A stretch of 64,000 nt of DNA, taken from the NCBI RefSeq assembly GCF_001971585.1, contig NZ_CP019323.1, positions 310,001 through 374,000 of the forward strand, given 5' to 3'. A program made the translations under genes and the position numbers. Under the pieces are notes generated by a model. That model searched no databases, had not been told where the DNA came from, and saw only the letters and a list, made by a program, of their open reading frames with translations. Source of the stretch: Companilactobacillus allii (GTDB taxonomy: Bacteria; Bacillota; Bacilli; Lactobacillales; Lactobacillaceae). Positions within the stretch are counted from its first letter, which is position 1. Every line of letters starts with the position of its first letter. This document shows positions 17,644-25,668 of this stretch, piece after piece.

Positions 17644-19332
17644 TTAGTTTTCAAACAAATAAACTACAGTTCCATATGGAGGTAATATGATGTCTCCACT
17701 CTTAACTACATCTGGAGAATCATAGTTACTAATAAGCTTTTTACCACTGCCACTTAGTTCAGGGATATTTACAACCTGACTATCAGTAGCAAAATTGCCA
17801 GCAACAAACATAGTGCCTTCACTACCTTTTCTCAAGTAGCAATACGTCTTTGAATTGTCCTTATCTAATAACTCATATTTTCCTGTAGTAATTATCGGTA
17901 ACTCATGTCTCAATTTTATTAATTTTTGGTAATAATAGAAAACTGAGTTCTTATCTGATAGAACATTTTCGACATTAATTTCTTTATAATTAGGATTTAA
18001 TTTAATCCAAGGATTTACTGTAGAAAATCCTGCATTAGCCTTGTCTGACCAAGGCATTGGTGTACGTGCATTATCACGCGACTTAAGGTAAACACTACGC
18101 ATTGTAAAATCTTTAGGTAATTTATATTGATCAATAAAACGATGATAAGTATTAAATGTCTCAATATCAGTATAATCATCAATTGACTGATATTTAGCAT
18201 TTGTCATACCCAGTTCTTCACCTTCAAAAATAAAGGGTGTTCCCTGTTGCATATGTAAAATGGTACCGAGCATCTTAGCAGATTCAACTCTATATTTACC
18301 ATCGTCATCCCCAAACCTAGTAACAGGCCGAGCCTGATCATGATTACTCCAATACAAGCTATTCCAACCGTCATGCTCATACATAGCATTTTGCCACTCT
18401 GATAATACCCTTTTCAAATCAACAAGTTTGAATCTTTTATCTGAATATTTACCATATTTACCATAATCCAAGTGCATATGATCAAAGTGAAAGACCATAT
18501 TTAATTCTTTTCTAGAAGCATCAGCGTATAAAACACCATCCTTAGAAGACGTATGTGGTGTCTCACCGACTGTCATAATATCGTATTTACTCAATACTTC
18601 ACGATTCATTTCTTGTAGATAATCATGGACCTTGGGGCCATTGGCAGCACCGGCATAATAACTACCTAATTTTCTGTTTTGAACTAATGGACCGTCTGGA
18701 TACTTTGGATCTTTAGAGATCAAAGAGATTACATCCATTCTGAAACCATCTATTCCACGATTTAGCCAGAACTTCATAATATCGTATACATCTTGTCGAA
18801 CATTGGGATTCTCCCAATTTAAGTCTGGTTGTTCTTTAGCAAACAAATGTAAGTAATATTGTCCTAGTTTATCGACATAATCCCAAGTTGATCCACCAAA
18901 TGAAGATCCCCAATTATTGGGTGTTTCATCAGGTTTTCCATCTTTCCAAATATAATAATTATGATATTTACTATCCTTACTCTTCAAAGCATCCTTGAAC
19001 CAAGGATGTTCACTAGAAGTATGATTAACAACCAAATCAAGAATTATTTTAATGCCCATTTCATGTGCACTATTCAAGAGAGTTTCAAACTCTTCATCAG
19101 AACCTAATCTTGGATCTATTTTACGATAGTTACTAATATCATAACCATTATCAACTTGTGGAGAAACATAAATTGGATTCAGCCAAATTACATCTACTCC
19201 TAATTTTTTTAAATAACCTAATTTTTCAGTAATACCAGCAATATCACCGATACCATCATTATTGGAGTCATTAAAGCTCTTAGGATAAACTTGGTAAACT
19301 ACACTATTCTTCCACCACTTTATATCATTCAT
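17644..19332 (-). CDS. GH13 alpha-glucosidase, oligo-1,6-glucosidase-like
   Basis: A 562-residue GH13 enzyme starting MNDIKWWKNSVVYQVYPKSF. Conserved regions: DLVVNHTS, the nucleophile in GFRMDVI, the acid in VGETPH, and the transition-state region WSNHDQAR. The Val after the nucleophile Asp is the residue usually seen in alpha-1,6-specific members (Thr/Ala in maltases), so isomaltose-type substrates are favoured. It is the last gene of a mannose-type PTS operon. Its ATG overlaps the PTS IIA stop by 8 bp (ATGAATGA), so translation is probably coupled. A further upstream start exists but lacks support. Confidence 0.88.
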   Translation of the reverse strand: MNDIKWWKNSVVYQVYPKSFNDSNNDGIGDIAGITEKLGYLKKLGVDVIWLNPIYVSPQVDNGYDISNYRKIDPRLGSDEEFETLLNSAHEMGIKIILDLVVNHTSSEHPWFKDALKSKDSKYHNYYIWKDGKPDETPNNWGSSFGGSTWDYVDKLGQYYLHLFAKEQPDLNWENPNVRQDVYDIMKFWLNRGIDGFRMDVISLISKDPKYPDGPLVQNRKLGSYYAGAANGPKVHDYLQEMNREVLSKYDIMTVGETPHTSSKDGVLYADASRKELNMVFHFDHMHLDYGKYGKYSDKRFKLVDLKRVLSEWQNAMYEHDGWNSLYWSNHDQARPVTRFGDDDGKYRVESAKMLGTILHMQQGTPFIFEGEELGMTNAKYQSIDDYTDIETFNTYHRFIDQYKLPKDFTMRSVYLKSRDNARTPMPWSDKANAGFSTVNPWIKLNPNYKEINVENVLSDKNSVFYYYQKLIKLRHELPIITTGKYELLDKDNSKTYCYLRKGSEGTMFVAGNFATDSQVVNIPELSGSGKKLISNYDSPDVVKSGDIILPPYGTVVYLFEN

Positions 19333-19738
19333 CGTCATCATCGACCTCAACTTGCATAGTATTCACATAAACAATAGCCTCTTTGGCCTGTGAAATAAGT
19401 TCTTCAACTTTGCTTGTTGTTAAATACTGATCAGTTGGTTCCATTGCTAACGACAACGCCAACGGTAAGTTCATACCACTAATAATATGTGTGTGTGCAC
19501 GTGTACGGTAACTGAAGAACTTCTGATTGACACTTCCTGCTGTCATATCTGTTAGAACAACTATTTCAGTATCCTCTGGTTCATCCATAAGATCTTTGAT
19601 CTTATTTTCGATTGGATCATTATCCATATAGGCTGATAATGTTTCAACTTTGGCCACTCCACCAGTAATGAAGTCCAGTGTATCAGCCAATCCATCAGCT
19701 AATTTATGATGTGAAGCTAGTATTAATTTACGTTTCAT
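19325..19738 (-). CDS. PTS mannose/fructose/sorbose family IIA
   Basis: A 137-residue cytoplasmic phosphocarrier. The phosphorylated His is in LILASHHKLADGLADT (residues about 5-20; the fold conserves the HG/HxxxA region). VVLTDMTAGSVNQKFF matches the family core. The C-terminus is an unusual acidic tail (VEVDDDDE) whose codons overlap the start of the glucosidase. It accepts phosphate from HPr and passes it to the separate IIB. Confidence 0.85.
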   Translation of the reverse strand: MKRKLILASHHKLADGLADTLDFITGGVAKVETLSAYMDNDPIENKIKDLMDEPEDTEIVVLTDMTAGSVNQKFFSYRTRAHTHIISGMNLPLALSLAMEPTDQYLTTSKVEELISQAKEAIVYVNTMQVEVDDDDE

Positions 19739-19750
19739 TTTTATTTTCCC

Positions 19751-20563
19751 CTAAGCTTTAAAGATTCCTAAGAATGTACCCACAAGTGAAATGGCAATTA
19801 CTAACAAAATAACTCGTGTTGGTGTCCATTTTTTATTTCCTAATAATTTAAAAATCAAGAATGTAAGTAATGCTGGCAATAATGCTGGCATAATTTTGTC
19901 AAAAATACCTGTTTGTAAATTAAGTGTTACTTTTCCAAATTGAAATTTGACTGGTGCGGATATCTTGACCACTGTAGCAATCAATCCTCCAACAACACTC
20001 AAGCCCATAATGGATGCGGCCTCTGTAAAAATTGTCAACTTGTTACCTAATGAAGTGATAAGTTTGGTACCAGATGTGTATCCAACATCAAACAACTTTA
20101 ACTTTAGGAACCAAAAGGCTATGTTGGCAATCAACCAAACGATTGCTCCTAAAGGATTGCCTTGAAGTGCCATGTATCCTGAAATAGAACCCATAATTGT
20201 TGGCCATAATACCCAAACTAAAGTATCTCCAACACCAGCTAAAGGACCCATCAAACTTGTTTTTAATGACTGAACAGCATCCTTTGCTTGAATACCATCA
20301 CGTTCCTCCATTGCTAATGTTGCTCCAAGGATCATTGATGACATTACCGTTGTAGAATTGTAATAGTTAAAATGATTATTTACTGCTGCTTTATACTCAT
20401 CATCATCTTTATAAATTTTGCGTAAGACTGGTGCCATTGACCAAGCAACTGCTGGACCCATTTGAGATTCATAATTAAAAAGATTGCAGGCCATAAAATT
20501 GTAACGAACAGCTACTCTTCTTCTATCTTTTTTTGTTACTTTATATTTATCTACATCATTCAT
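19751..20563 (-). CDS. PTS mannose-family IID
   Basis: A 270-residue membrane subunit of the mannose-type PTS. It starts MNDVDKYKVTKKDRRRVAVR and carries the family signature FNYESQMGPAVAWSM, MEERDG and SLMGPLAGVGDTLVW. C-terminal hydrophobic helices follow. The start at 20563 is chosen because it follows the GAG-rich end of IIC and overlaps the IIC stop by 8 bp (ATGAATGA). IID with IIC forms the membrane channel. Confidence 0.88.
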   Translation of the reverse strand: MNDVDKYKVTKKDRRRVAVRYNFMACNLFNYESQMGPAVAWSMAPVLRKIYKDDDEYKAAVNNHFNYYNSTTVMSSMILGATLAMEERDGIQAKDAVQSLKTSLMGPLAGVGDTLVWVLWPTIMGSISGYMALQGNPLGAIVWLIANIAFWFLKLKLFDVGYTSGTKLITSLGNKLTIFTEAASIMGLSVVGGLIATVVKISAPVKFQFGKVTLNLQTGIFDKIMPALLPALLTFLIFKLLGNKKWTPTRVILLVIAISLVGTFLGIFKA

Positions 20564-21350
20564 CGTAATCATCATCCTCATCATCACTAGTTGCACCTGT
20601 TACGGGCTCACTGACCTTCTTTGATTCACTGAAGAAGTACCAATATGCACCAGCAAAACCGATCAATGCAATACCTAATACTCCAACGTTCAAGTAAGCT
20701 GCTAGTACAAATCCAACAATTATATATGGTAGGAACTTCTTAACTGGCATGTAATGTAGTAACATTCCAATACCAACAACTGGAAGCATTCCTCCTGCGA
20801 CTGTCAAACCGTCTGTAACCCAAGTTGGAACAACTTTTAAAATAAATGTCACAACCTCTGGACCGAAAAATACAATCAAAATTGCAGGTAATGCTGTTTG
20901 TAAACTGAATAGAATTGGTCCGAGCCAAGCTTCTAGATTCATCTTTTTCCATTGAGAATTGTTATTATCTGATTGCATTTTATGTGCTAAGAAGTTAGCA
21001 ATAATTCTAGCGACGACCTCTAATTGAATGGCTAAAAGTCCTACAGGTAGTCCAACTGCAATTGCTGATTTAATACCTGTTCCCGTACGTGTTGCAATGA
21101 AAACACCGATAATTGTAGCTAATCCATAATTAGGTGCGGAAGCACCACCTAAAGCTGCTACACCTAGCATCATCAGCTGAAATGTACCAGCAATCGTTAA
21201 TGCTGTTGTTAAATCACCCATTATTATTCCGGCAATTGTACCAACAATAACTGGGAACCAAGACATGATTACAAGACCATTTTGATCAATTGTCATATAA
21301 CCTGCCAATATTATTATTAATATATCCTGTAGTAATTGAATTCCAGACAT
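20556..21350 (-). CDS. PTS mannose-family IIC
   Basis: A 264-residue membrane permease with about eight hydrophobic segments and the family pattern GTIAGIIMGDLTTALTIAGT and QLMMLGVAALGGASAPNYG. The C-terminal end is a long acidic tail (TSDDEDDDYDE), unusual for IIC, encoded by GAT/GAG-rich sequence that also acts as the ribosome-site region of IID. It is preceded by IIB with an 11-nt gap. Confidence 0.87.
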   Translation of the reverse strand: MSGIQLLQDILIIILAGYMTIDQNGLVIMSWFPVIVGTIAGIIMGDLTTALTIAGTFQLMMLGVAALGGASAPNYGLATIIGVFIATRTGTGIKSAIAVGLPVGLLAIQLEVVARIIANFLAHKMQSDNNNSQWKKMNLEAWLGPILFSLQTALPAILIVFFGPEVVTFILKVVPTWVTDGLTVAGGMLPVVGIGMLLHYMPVKKFLPYIIVGFVLAAYLNVGVLGIALIGFAGAYWYFFSESKKVSEPVTGATSDDEDDDYDE

Positions 21351-21361
21351 GATAAATCCCC

Positions 21362-21829
21362 CTAGCCTTTATATGGTTCTTCTGTATCTGTTGGTACATA
21401 TTGAATTACAGTTGGTATGTTTTTGTCTTGAATAGTCTTTAAATCTGATTTTTCTTTATCGTTCAATGCTACAAACTTAGTAACAGGAACACGTCCATCT
21501 TCATTGAAAATAATTCCTAGATCTACTTTGGGAATTTCAACTCCTGCATCAATTAGCTTGATCAAAGTTTCTGGTTCCTTAACTAGTACAAAGACTCTTT
21601 GTGCATCATATTTGCCACTTGTAAAATTAGTAATAGCCTTCTCAGTATTGATAATTGACATACCTGTTCCTGCTGGCTTTGACATTCTCATGCTTGCTTT
21701 GATATCTTCGTTTTGACTAATCTCATCGTCAACAACCATGAATCTCTTAACTTTCAATGCTTGTGCCCATTGGTTAACTATAAGTCCGTGAACTAAACGT
21801 TGATCTATTCTTGCTAATACTACTGTCAT
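21362..21829 (-). CDS. PTS mannose/sorbose-family IIB
   Basis: A 155-residue cytoplasmic phosphotransfer subunit. The phosphorylated His lies in ARIDQRLVHGLIVNQW (about residue 14), and MVVDDEISQNEDIKASMRM follows as in the family. First gene of the operon IIB-IIC-IID-IIA-glucosidase; the ATG has a GGAGG site. A perfect 14-bp LacI-type operator lies 18 nt upstream of the ATG. Confidence 0.88.
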   Translation of the reverse strand: MTVVLARIDQRLVHGLIVNQWAQALKVKRFMVVDDEISQNEDIKASMRMSKPAGTGMSIINTEKAITNFTSGKYDAQRVFVLVKEPETLIKLIDAGVEIPKVDLGIIFNEDGRVPVTKFVALNDKEKSDLKTIQDKNIPTVIQYVPTDTEEPYKG

Positions 21830-21846
21830 AATAAAATTCCTCCATT

Positions 21847-21860
21847 TGGTATCGATACCA
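21847..21860. promoter_or_regulatory. LacI-family operator in front of the mannose-type PTS operon
   Basis: TGGTATCGATACCA is a perfect 14-bp palindrome with the central CG typical of LacI/GalR sites. It lies between the LacI gene terminator and the IIB ribosome site. Confidence 0.8.
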
Positions 21861-21871
21861 TTTTTAATTTT

Positions 21872-21894
21872 AAAAAAAGAATATAAAAATATTC
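21872..21894 (-). terminator. short terminator after the LacI-family gene
   Basis: On the minus strand GAATAT-TTTT-ATATTC followed by seven T residues. It is an A/T-only stem, so probably leaky, and some transcripts may continue into the PTS operon. Confidence 0.55.
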
Positions 21895-21897
21895 TTC

Positions 21898-22902
21898 TTA
21901 TGCTGACTGTCTTGGTATAACTTCAAGTTTTAATAATTCTATGTTTCTTTCCTTGTTTCCATCAAGTTCCGATATCATCACTTGTGCCGCCTTTATTCCC
22001 ATTTCATCAACTGGTTGCCTAATTGTGGATAAAGGTATATTTAATTTTGAGGACATCGGCTGATCATCAATCCCTAGAATTCCCAGCTGAGAAGGAACTA
22101 AAACGCCACGGCTTCTGGCCTCTTCTACAATTCCGGCGGCGACTTCATCACTACCTGCAATGATCGCATCTGGCTTATCTTCTAATTGAAGAATCGAATC
22201 CAGAATGTTGTTTCCGTCCTCTTCTGTATGTGCGTTATAAAATATCAAATTAGAGTTATAACTCATATCAGCATCTTGTAATGCATCTTGGAAACCATGG
22301 AATCTATCTGAATCAAAATCACTACCTAATGGTGCAATCGACAAGGTTTTTCTACCCGTTGCATATGCAATATTCTTGAATCCTTGTTTTATCAGATATT
22401 CTGTTCCTGACTTCAATCCTTGATACTGATCGGCATATATCATTGGAATTGGCAGGTCTTTCAAGTACTCGTTAGCAAGTACAATCTTGCCGAATTTGAG
22501 ATATTCACTTATTACAGACCATTCATTTTCCAGCGAACAAAGGATTACGCCATCTACTTGTTGCATTTTCAAAAGTTCCAATGCATTCAATTCCTGCTTC
22601 TTACTTCCATAGGTTTGAACAATTATGGTGTTGAACTCTGCACTTACTAATGTACGTTCAATTGCATCAATTAAATGTGAAAAGAATGGGTTAACAATTC
22701 TTGGAACAACTACAGCAAGAGATTTCGAGCTTGATCCTCTCAATTGTCGTGCCGCTGGTAAAGGAACATATCCCAATTGGTTCATTGCTTCTTTAACTAA
22801 TTTTCTTTTTTTAGGAGAAACATGTGGACTATCATTTATGACTCTAGAAACAGTAGATACAGATAATCCCGCTAATCTTGCTACATCTGAAATAGTTGCC
22901 AA
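21898..22902 (-). CDS. LacI-family sugar-responsive repressor
   Basis: A 334-residue regulator. The N-terminal helix-turn-helix ATISDVARLAGLSVSTVSRV and hinge VPLPAARQLRG are canonical. The periplasmic-binding-like domain includes DGVILCSLENEW and the C-terminal LGILGIDDQPMSSKL. It should repress the PTS/glucosidase operon through the palindrome at 21847-21860 and possibly itself through 22979-22992. Inducer is presumably a product of the imported alpha-glucoside. Confidence 0.9.
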   Translation of the reverse strand: MATISDVARLAGLSVSTVSRVINDSPHVSPKKRKLVKEAMNQLGYVPLPAARQLRGSSSKSLAVVVPRIVNPFFSHLIDAIERTLVSAEFNTIIVQTYGSKKQELNALELLKMQQVDGVILCSLENEWSVISEYLKFGKIVLANEYLKDLPIPMIYADQYQGLKSGTEYLIKQGFKNIAYATGRKTLSIAPLGSDFDSDRFHGFQDALQDADMSYNSNLIFYNAHTEEDGNNILDSILQLEDKPDAIIAGSDEVAAGIVEEARSRGVLVPSQLGILGIDDQPMSSKLNIPLSTIRQPVDEMGIKAAQVMISELDGNKERNIELLKLEVIPRQSA

Positions 22903-22947
22903 TGATATTTTCCTCCCTTCATGAAATCGTTATCATGACATTATAAT

Positions 22948-22961
22948 AGCAAGCGTTTACA
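22948..22961. promoter_or_regulatory. cre box inside the LacI gene promoter
   Basis: On the minus strand TGTAAACGCTTGCT fits the CcpA consensus. It occupies the spacer of the promoter TTGACA-N17-TATTAT of the LacI gene, a position that predicts catabolite repression. Confidence 0.7.
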
Positions 22962-22978
22962 TAAATGTCAATAGTTTT

Positions 22979-22992
22979 TGGTATCGATTTCA
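22979..22992. promoter_or_regulatory. second LacI-type half-conserved operator
   Basis: TGGTATCGATTTCA shares the TGGTATCGAT core of the operator at 21847-21860 with two mismatched pairs, just upstream of the -35 of the LacI gene. It would allow autoregulation or looping with the first site over about 1.1 kb. Confidence 0.5.
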
Positions 22993-23125
22993 AAAAAACA
23001 TTATATATCATTATTCTCAATATAAAAATCATATAATCTAATCGAATCCACTAAAAGTAAGCGCTATATCTATGTTAAACTAGTACTAACAGCAACAAAC
23101 AAAAACAAACAGGGGGGTGATAAAA

Positions 23126-23578
23126 ATGAAATATACATATAAAATGAAAGCATCGCAAGAAGCTGTCTACCAAGCATTAATGCGTGAACAACTTCATTAT
23201 TTCCAACAATTCATCCCTGGTCTAAAAAAGTTAAGACCCAGAGTTGAAATAAACAAAAAGCTACAAACAAAACAAAGCAAAAAATCTGTTGATACAACGA
23301 TCAAGGTATCTGAGATTAAGCAACCAGAATTATATATTCAAGAAGCAGACAGCTCCAATGGTCATATCGTTCAAACATTCAATATTGTTAAGACTGGAGA
23401 AACCTGTGAGTTGGTATATTCTGAAGACATGTACACTATCAAAGGTGGCGCAAAAAGAAGCTACGGCTTATTGACCCCTCTTTACAAATATTCATTTAAT
23501 TCCGCATGTAAAAAACGTGGTATATATTTGGATAAAGTTGCACTTGAACGTTTCACAAAATCTGAAAGTAAAATTTAA
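23126..23578 (+). CDS. DUF3284 domain-containing protein
   Basis: A 150-residue cytoplasmic protein beginning MKYTYKMKASQEAVYQALM, matching the DUF3284 family often found beside beta-glucoside PTS genes. The pattern resembles an SRPBCC-type binding fold, but no catalytic residue is evident. The ATG at 23126 follows AGGGGGGTGA. It lies between the LacI and lac gene groups and is transcribed opposite to both, so its role in sugar use is only suggested by family habit. Confidence 0.75.
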   Translation: MKYTYKMKASQEAVYQALMREQLHYFQQFIPGLKKLRPRVEINKKLQTKQSKKSVDTTIKVSEIKQPELYIQEADSSNGHIVQTFNIVKTGETCELVYSEDMYTIKGGAKRSYGLLTPLYKYSFNSACKKRGIYLDKVALERFTKSESKI

Positions 23579-23585
23579 TTAAGCA

Positions 23586-23622
23586 AAAAAAGAGCGATCA
23601 ACTTAAAAGTTGGTCGCTCTAT
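23586..23622. terminator. bidirectional terminator between DUF3284 gene and lacE
   Basis: AGAGCGATCAACTT-AAA-AGTTGGTCGCTCT with an A-run on the left (T-run for the leftward lac transcript) and ATTATTTT on the right. Confidence 0.85.
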
Positions 23623-23633
23623 TATTTTACAAA

Positions 23634-25415
23634 TTAATCATTACTTGTAGCAGGATCTGAAGTTGTTTCTTCATTATTCTTCTTCAAATTCTCCATAACA
23701 AAGTCTAATGCTTTCTTAGAATCTCTAGTCAATGCAATATATTGTTGACCTTTTGTAGCAACTAATTGGATACCTAAACGATCAGTATCAGCTTTCAAAT
23801 CGTCGTAGTAAATTCTAACTTGTGGAGCCAAGACAACTAAGTCAAAGTTTGGAAGAATATCACGATGTGATCCGTAAGCTCCGGCACTAGCGATAATAGG
23901 AACATTATACTTCTTAGCACCGTCTGTTAAAGCGTTAGCTAGTTGTTCACTTGTACCACCACCGGCACAAAGAACAAGGACTCTAATTTGATGATCTAAT
24001 TTGGTAATATCTGATGGATCGGAAACTTTATCATTTGAATCTGTATCTTCTGTTGCAACTTCTGGAGTTGCTGTAGTACTTGAACCAGTTGAAGAACCGG
24101 CTAACGCAACGCCATCTGTATCTTCTGCTTCTTCTTTTTCGAGATTTTCTGCTTCTTCTTTAACCAAAGTAGCATCGTAAGCTCGGCAGAATGGTAGGTA
24201 AATCAATGTATCTAGAACTAATAATAATACCATCAATACTAATGAAATTGGTTGGAAGTTCGTATCAAAGAATGCACCAATTGGACCAGGTATGGCCCAG
24301 GATAGAATGTACATAAACCCACGCATACCTAGAACATCGATAAAGAACTTACCAATAACGACGTTTACAACTGGAGCCAAAACGAATGGTATGAAGAAAT
24401 ATGGATTCAAGATAATTGGAGCACCAAACAATAGTGGTTCGTTAACGGCGAACATTACAGGAATAAACGACGCTTTACCGATAGCCTTCAATTGCTTAGA
24501 TTTCATTAAGAACATAAAGATAAATGGAACAACGAAAGTAGCACCAGTACCACCAAGTTCACCAACGAAGTTACCGAAGTTTTCTGTTAGTGAATGGAAT
24601 GGGAAATTACCAGCTTTGAACAAGTCCAAGTTAGCAGTAGTGTTACCGTAAAGTGCTGCTGTAATAGCAGGTTTTACGATTGAAGGTCCATGGATACCCA
24701 TAAACCAGAACAAAGGAATCAAGAACCAGATGAATGCCATACCAACGTAACTTTCAGCACCCTTGAATATTGGAGCAATCAATGTAGCAATCATTTCTGA
24801 GAACGGAACATTTAACCAAGCACGTACACCTACATCTAATAATCCCATGATAATAATTGAAAATGAGAATGGGAAGACGTCACGGAAGACTTGTGAAATT
24901 GTACCAGGAACTTCCTTAGGCATTTTAATAGTAATATCTTTTTCAACACAGAACTTATAAACAAGTACTGTGATAAAAGCTGAAACAAAGGCTGAAAGAA
25001 TACCCTTTGTACCAAAGTAATCACCAACAAAGGCACCAGATTTTGTTTGGCTGATAGCCAACATCATAAATCCTGCCATTGAGGCCATTTGTGTAGAAGT
25101 AGCGTTAATAAATCTACTTCCTTTGATACGCTGGTTCATTGAACCAGTCAAGGCTCTAGCCGTAGTACCTGCAACATAGAATCCAACGAATCCCATGGTG
25201 TAGTTATAGATCTTATTGAACCAATCATTCAAGCCAACCGGTAGATTGACATGGAACAATGGTGGAATATTCGTCAACATAATGAAGACTGACGAGAACA
25301 AGATAATTGGCATTGCTGCTAAAAATCCGTCTTTGATAGCCATCAAATAAATATTTTTTGAAATTTTATCAAAAAACTTTTGATGCTTTTCCAACTTATC
25401 AATGATAAATTGCAT
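23634..25415 (-). CDS. lacE: lactose PTS IIC-IIB fusion (IICB-Lac)
   Basis: A 593-residue fused lactose-type permease. The IIC part (residues 1-430) has GIHGPSIVKPAI and FAVNEPLLFGAPIILNP. A Ser/Thr/Glu-rich linker follows, and the C-terminal IIB domain carries the phosphorylated Cys in VLVLCAGGGTSEQLA near 487. It imports lactose as lactose-6-phosphate together with LacF. The start at 25415 has GAGGGG upstream. It is the last lac gene, separated from lacG by its own antiterminator/terminator module and an extra hairpin. Confidence 0.92.
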   Translation of the reverse strand: MQFIIDKLEKHQKFFDKISKNIYLMAIKDGFLAAMPIILFSSVFIMLTNIPPLFHVNLPVGLNDWFNKIYNYTMGFVGFYVAGTTARALTGSMNQRIKGSRFINATSTQMASMAGFMMLAISQTKSGAFVGDYFGTKGILSAFVSAFITVLVYKFCVEKDITIKMPKEVPGTISQVFRDVFPFSFSIIIMGLLDVGVRAWLNVPFSEMIATLIAPIFKGAESYVGMAFIWFLIPLFWFMGIHGPSIVKPAITAALYGNTTANLDLFKAGNFPFHSLTENFGNFVGELGGTGATFVVPFIFMFLMKSKQLKAIGKASFIPVMFAVNEPLLFGAPIILNPYFFIPFVLAPVVNVVIGKFFIDVLGMRGFMYILSWAIPGPIGAFFDTNFQPISLVLMVLLLVLDTLIYLPFCRAYDATLVKEEAENLEKEEAEDTDGVALAGSSTGSSTTATPEVATEDTDSNDKVSDPSDITKLDHQIRVLVLCAGGGTSEQLANALTDGAKKYNVPIIASAGAYGSHRDILPNFDLVVLAPQVRIYYDDLKADTDRLGIQLVATKGQQYIALTRDSKKALDFVMENLKKNNEETTSDPATSND

Positions 25416-25496
25416 AATATACACCCCTCTTGTATTTTTAACGCAGATAATTAGAATAATAATTTCGTAAAAATAGGTCCTCAATGGAACGACTAA

Positions 25497-25551
25497 TTAC
25501 CGCGCCTAGTGATTACATCAGAAGTTCTGGTGCAATCACTAGGATCGGTAA
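25497..25551 (-). other. long hairpin in the lacE leader
   Basis: In the minus-strand transcript TTACCG ... CCTAGTGATT pairs with AATCACTAGG ... CGGTAA around a loop of about 19 nt. The stem totals about 16 bp and has no T-tract, so it is not a terminator. It lies between the lacE terminator module and the lacE ribosome site and may stabilise or process the lacE mRNA. Confidence 0.6.
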
Positions 25552-25565
25552 ACTACCAATCCCAT

Positions 25566-25632
25566 AAAAAAATGACCGCAACACTAGATACAGTAGGATT
25601 ATTGTCCTACTGATATCCAATGCCGCGGTCAT
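25566..25632 (-). terminator. LacT-controlled terminator in front of lacE
   Basis: The outer stem ATGACCGC/GCGGTCAT encloses an inner hairpin CAGTAGGA/TCCTACTG and is followed by TTTTTTT on the minus strand. Its 5-prime stem overlaps the RAT sequence, so LacT binding should prevent its formation. Confidence 0.85.
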
Positions 25633-25655
25633 GCCTAATTTGATAGTAACAATCC
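25627..25655 (-). promoter_or_regulatory. ribonucleic antiterminator (RAT2) between lacG and lacE
   Basis: A 29-nt minus-strand sequence begins GGATTGTTACTATC and ends TTAGGCATGACC, matching the BglG/LacT RAT pattern. It differs from the RAT in front of lacT at one base. Confidence 0.88.
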
Positions 25656-25668
25656 ACGTCTATTAAAT

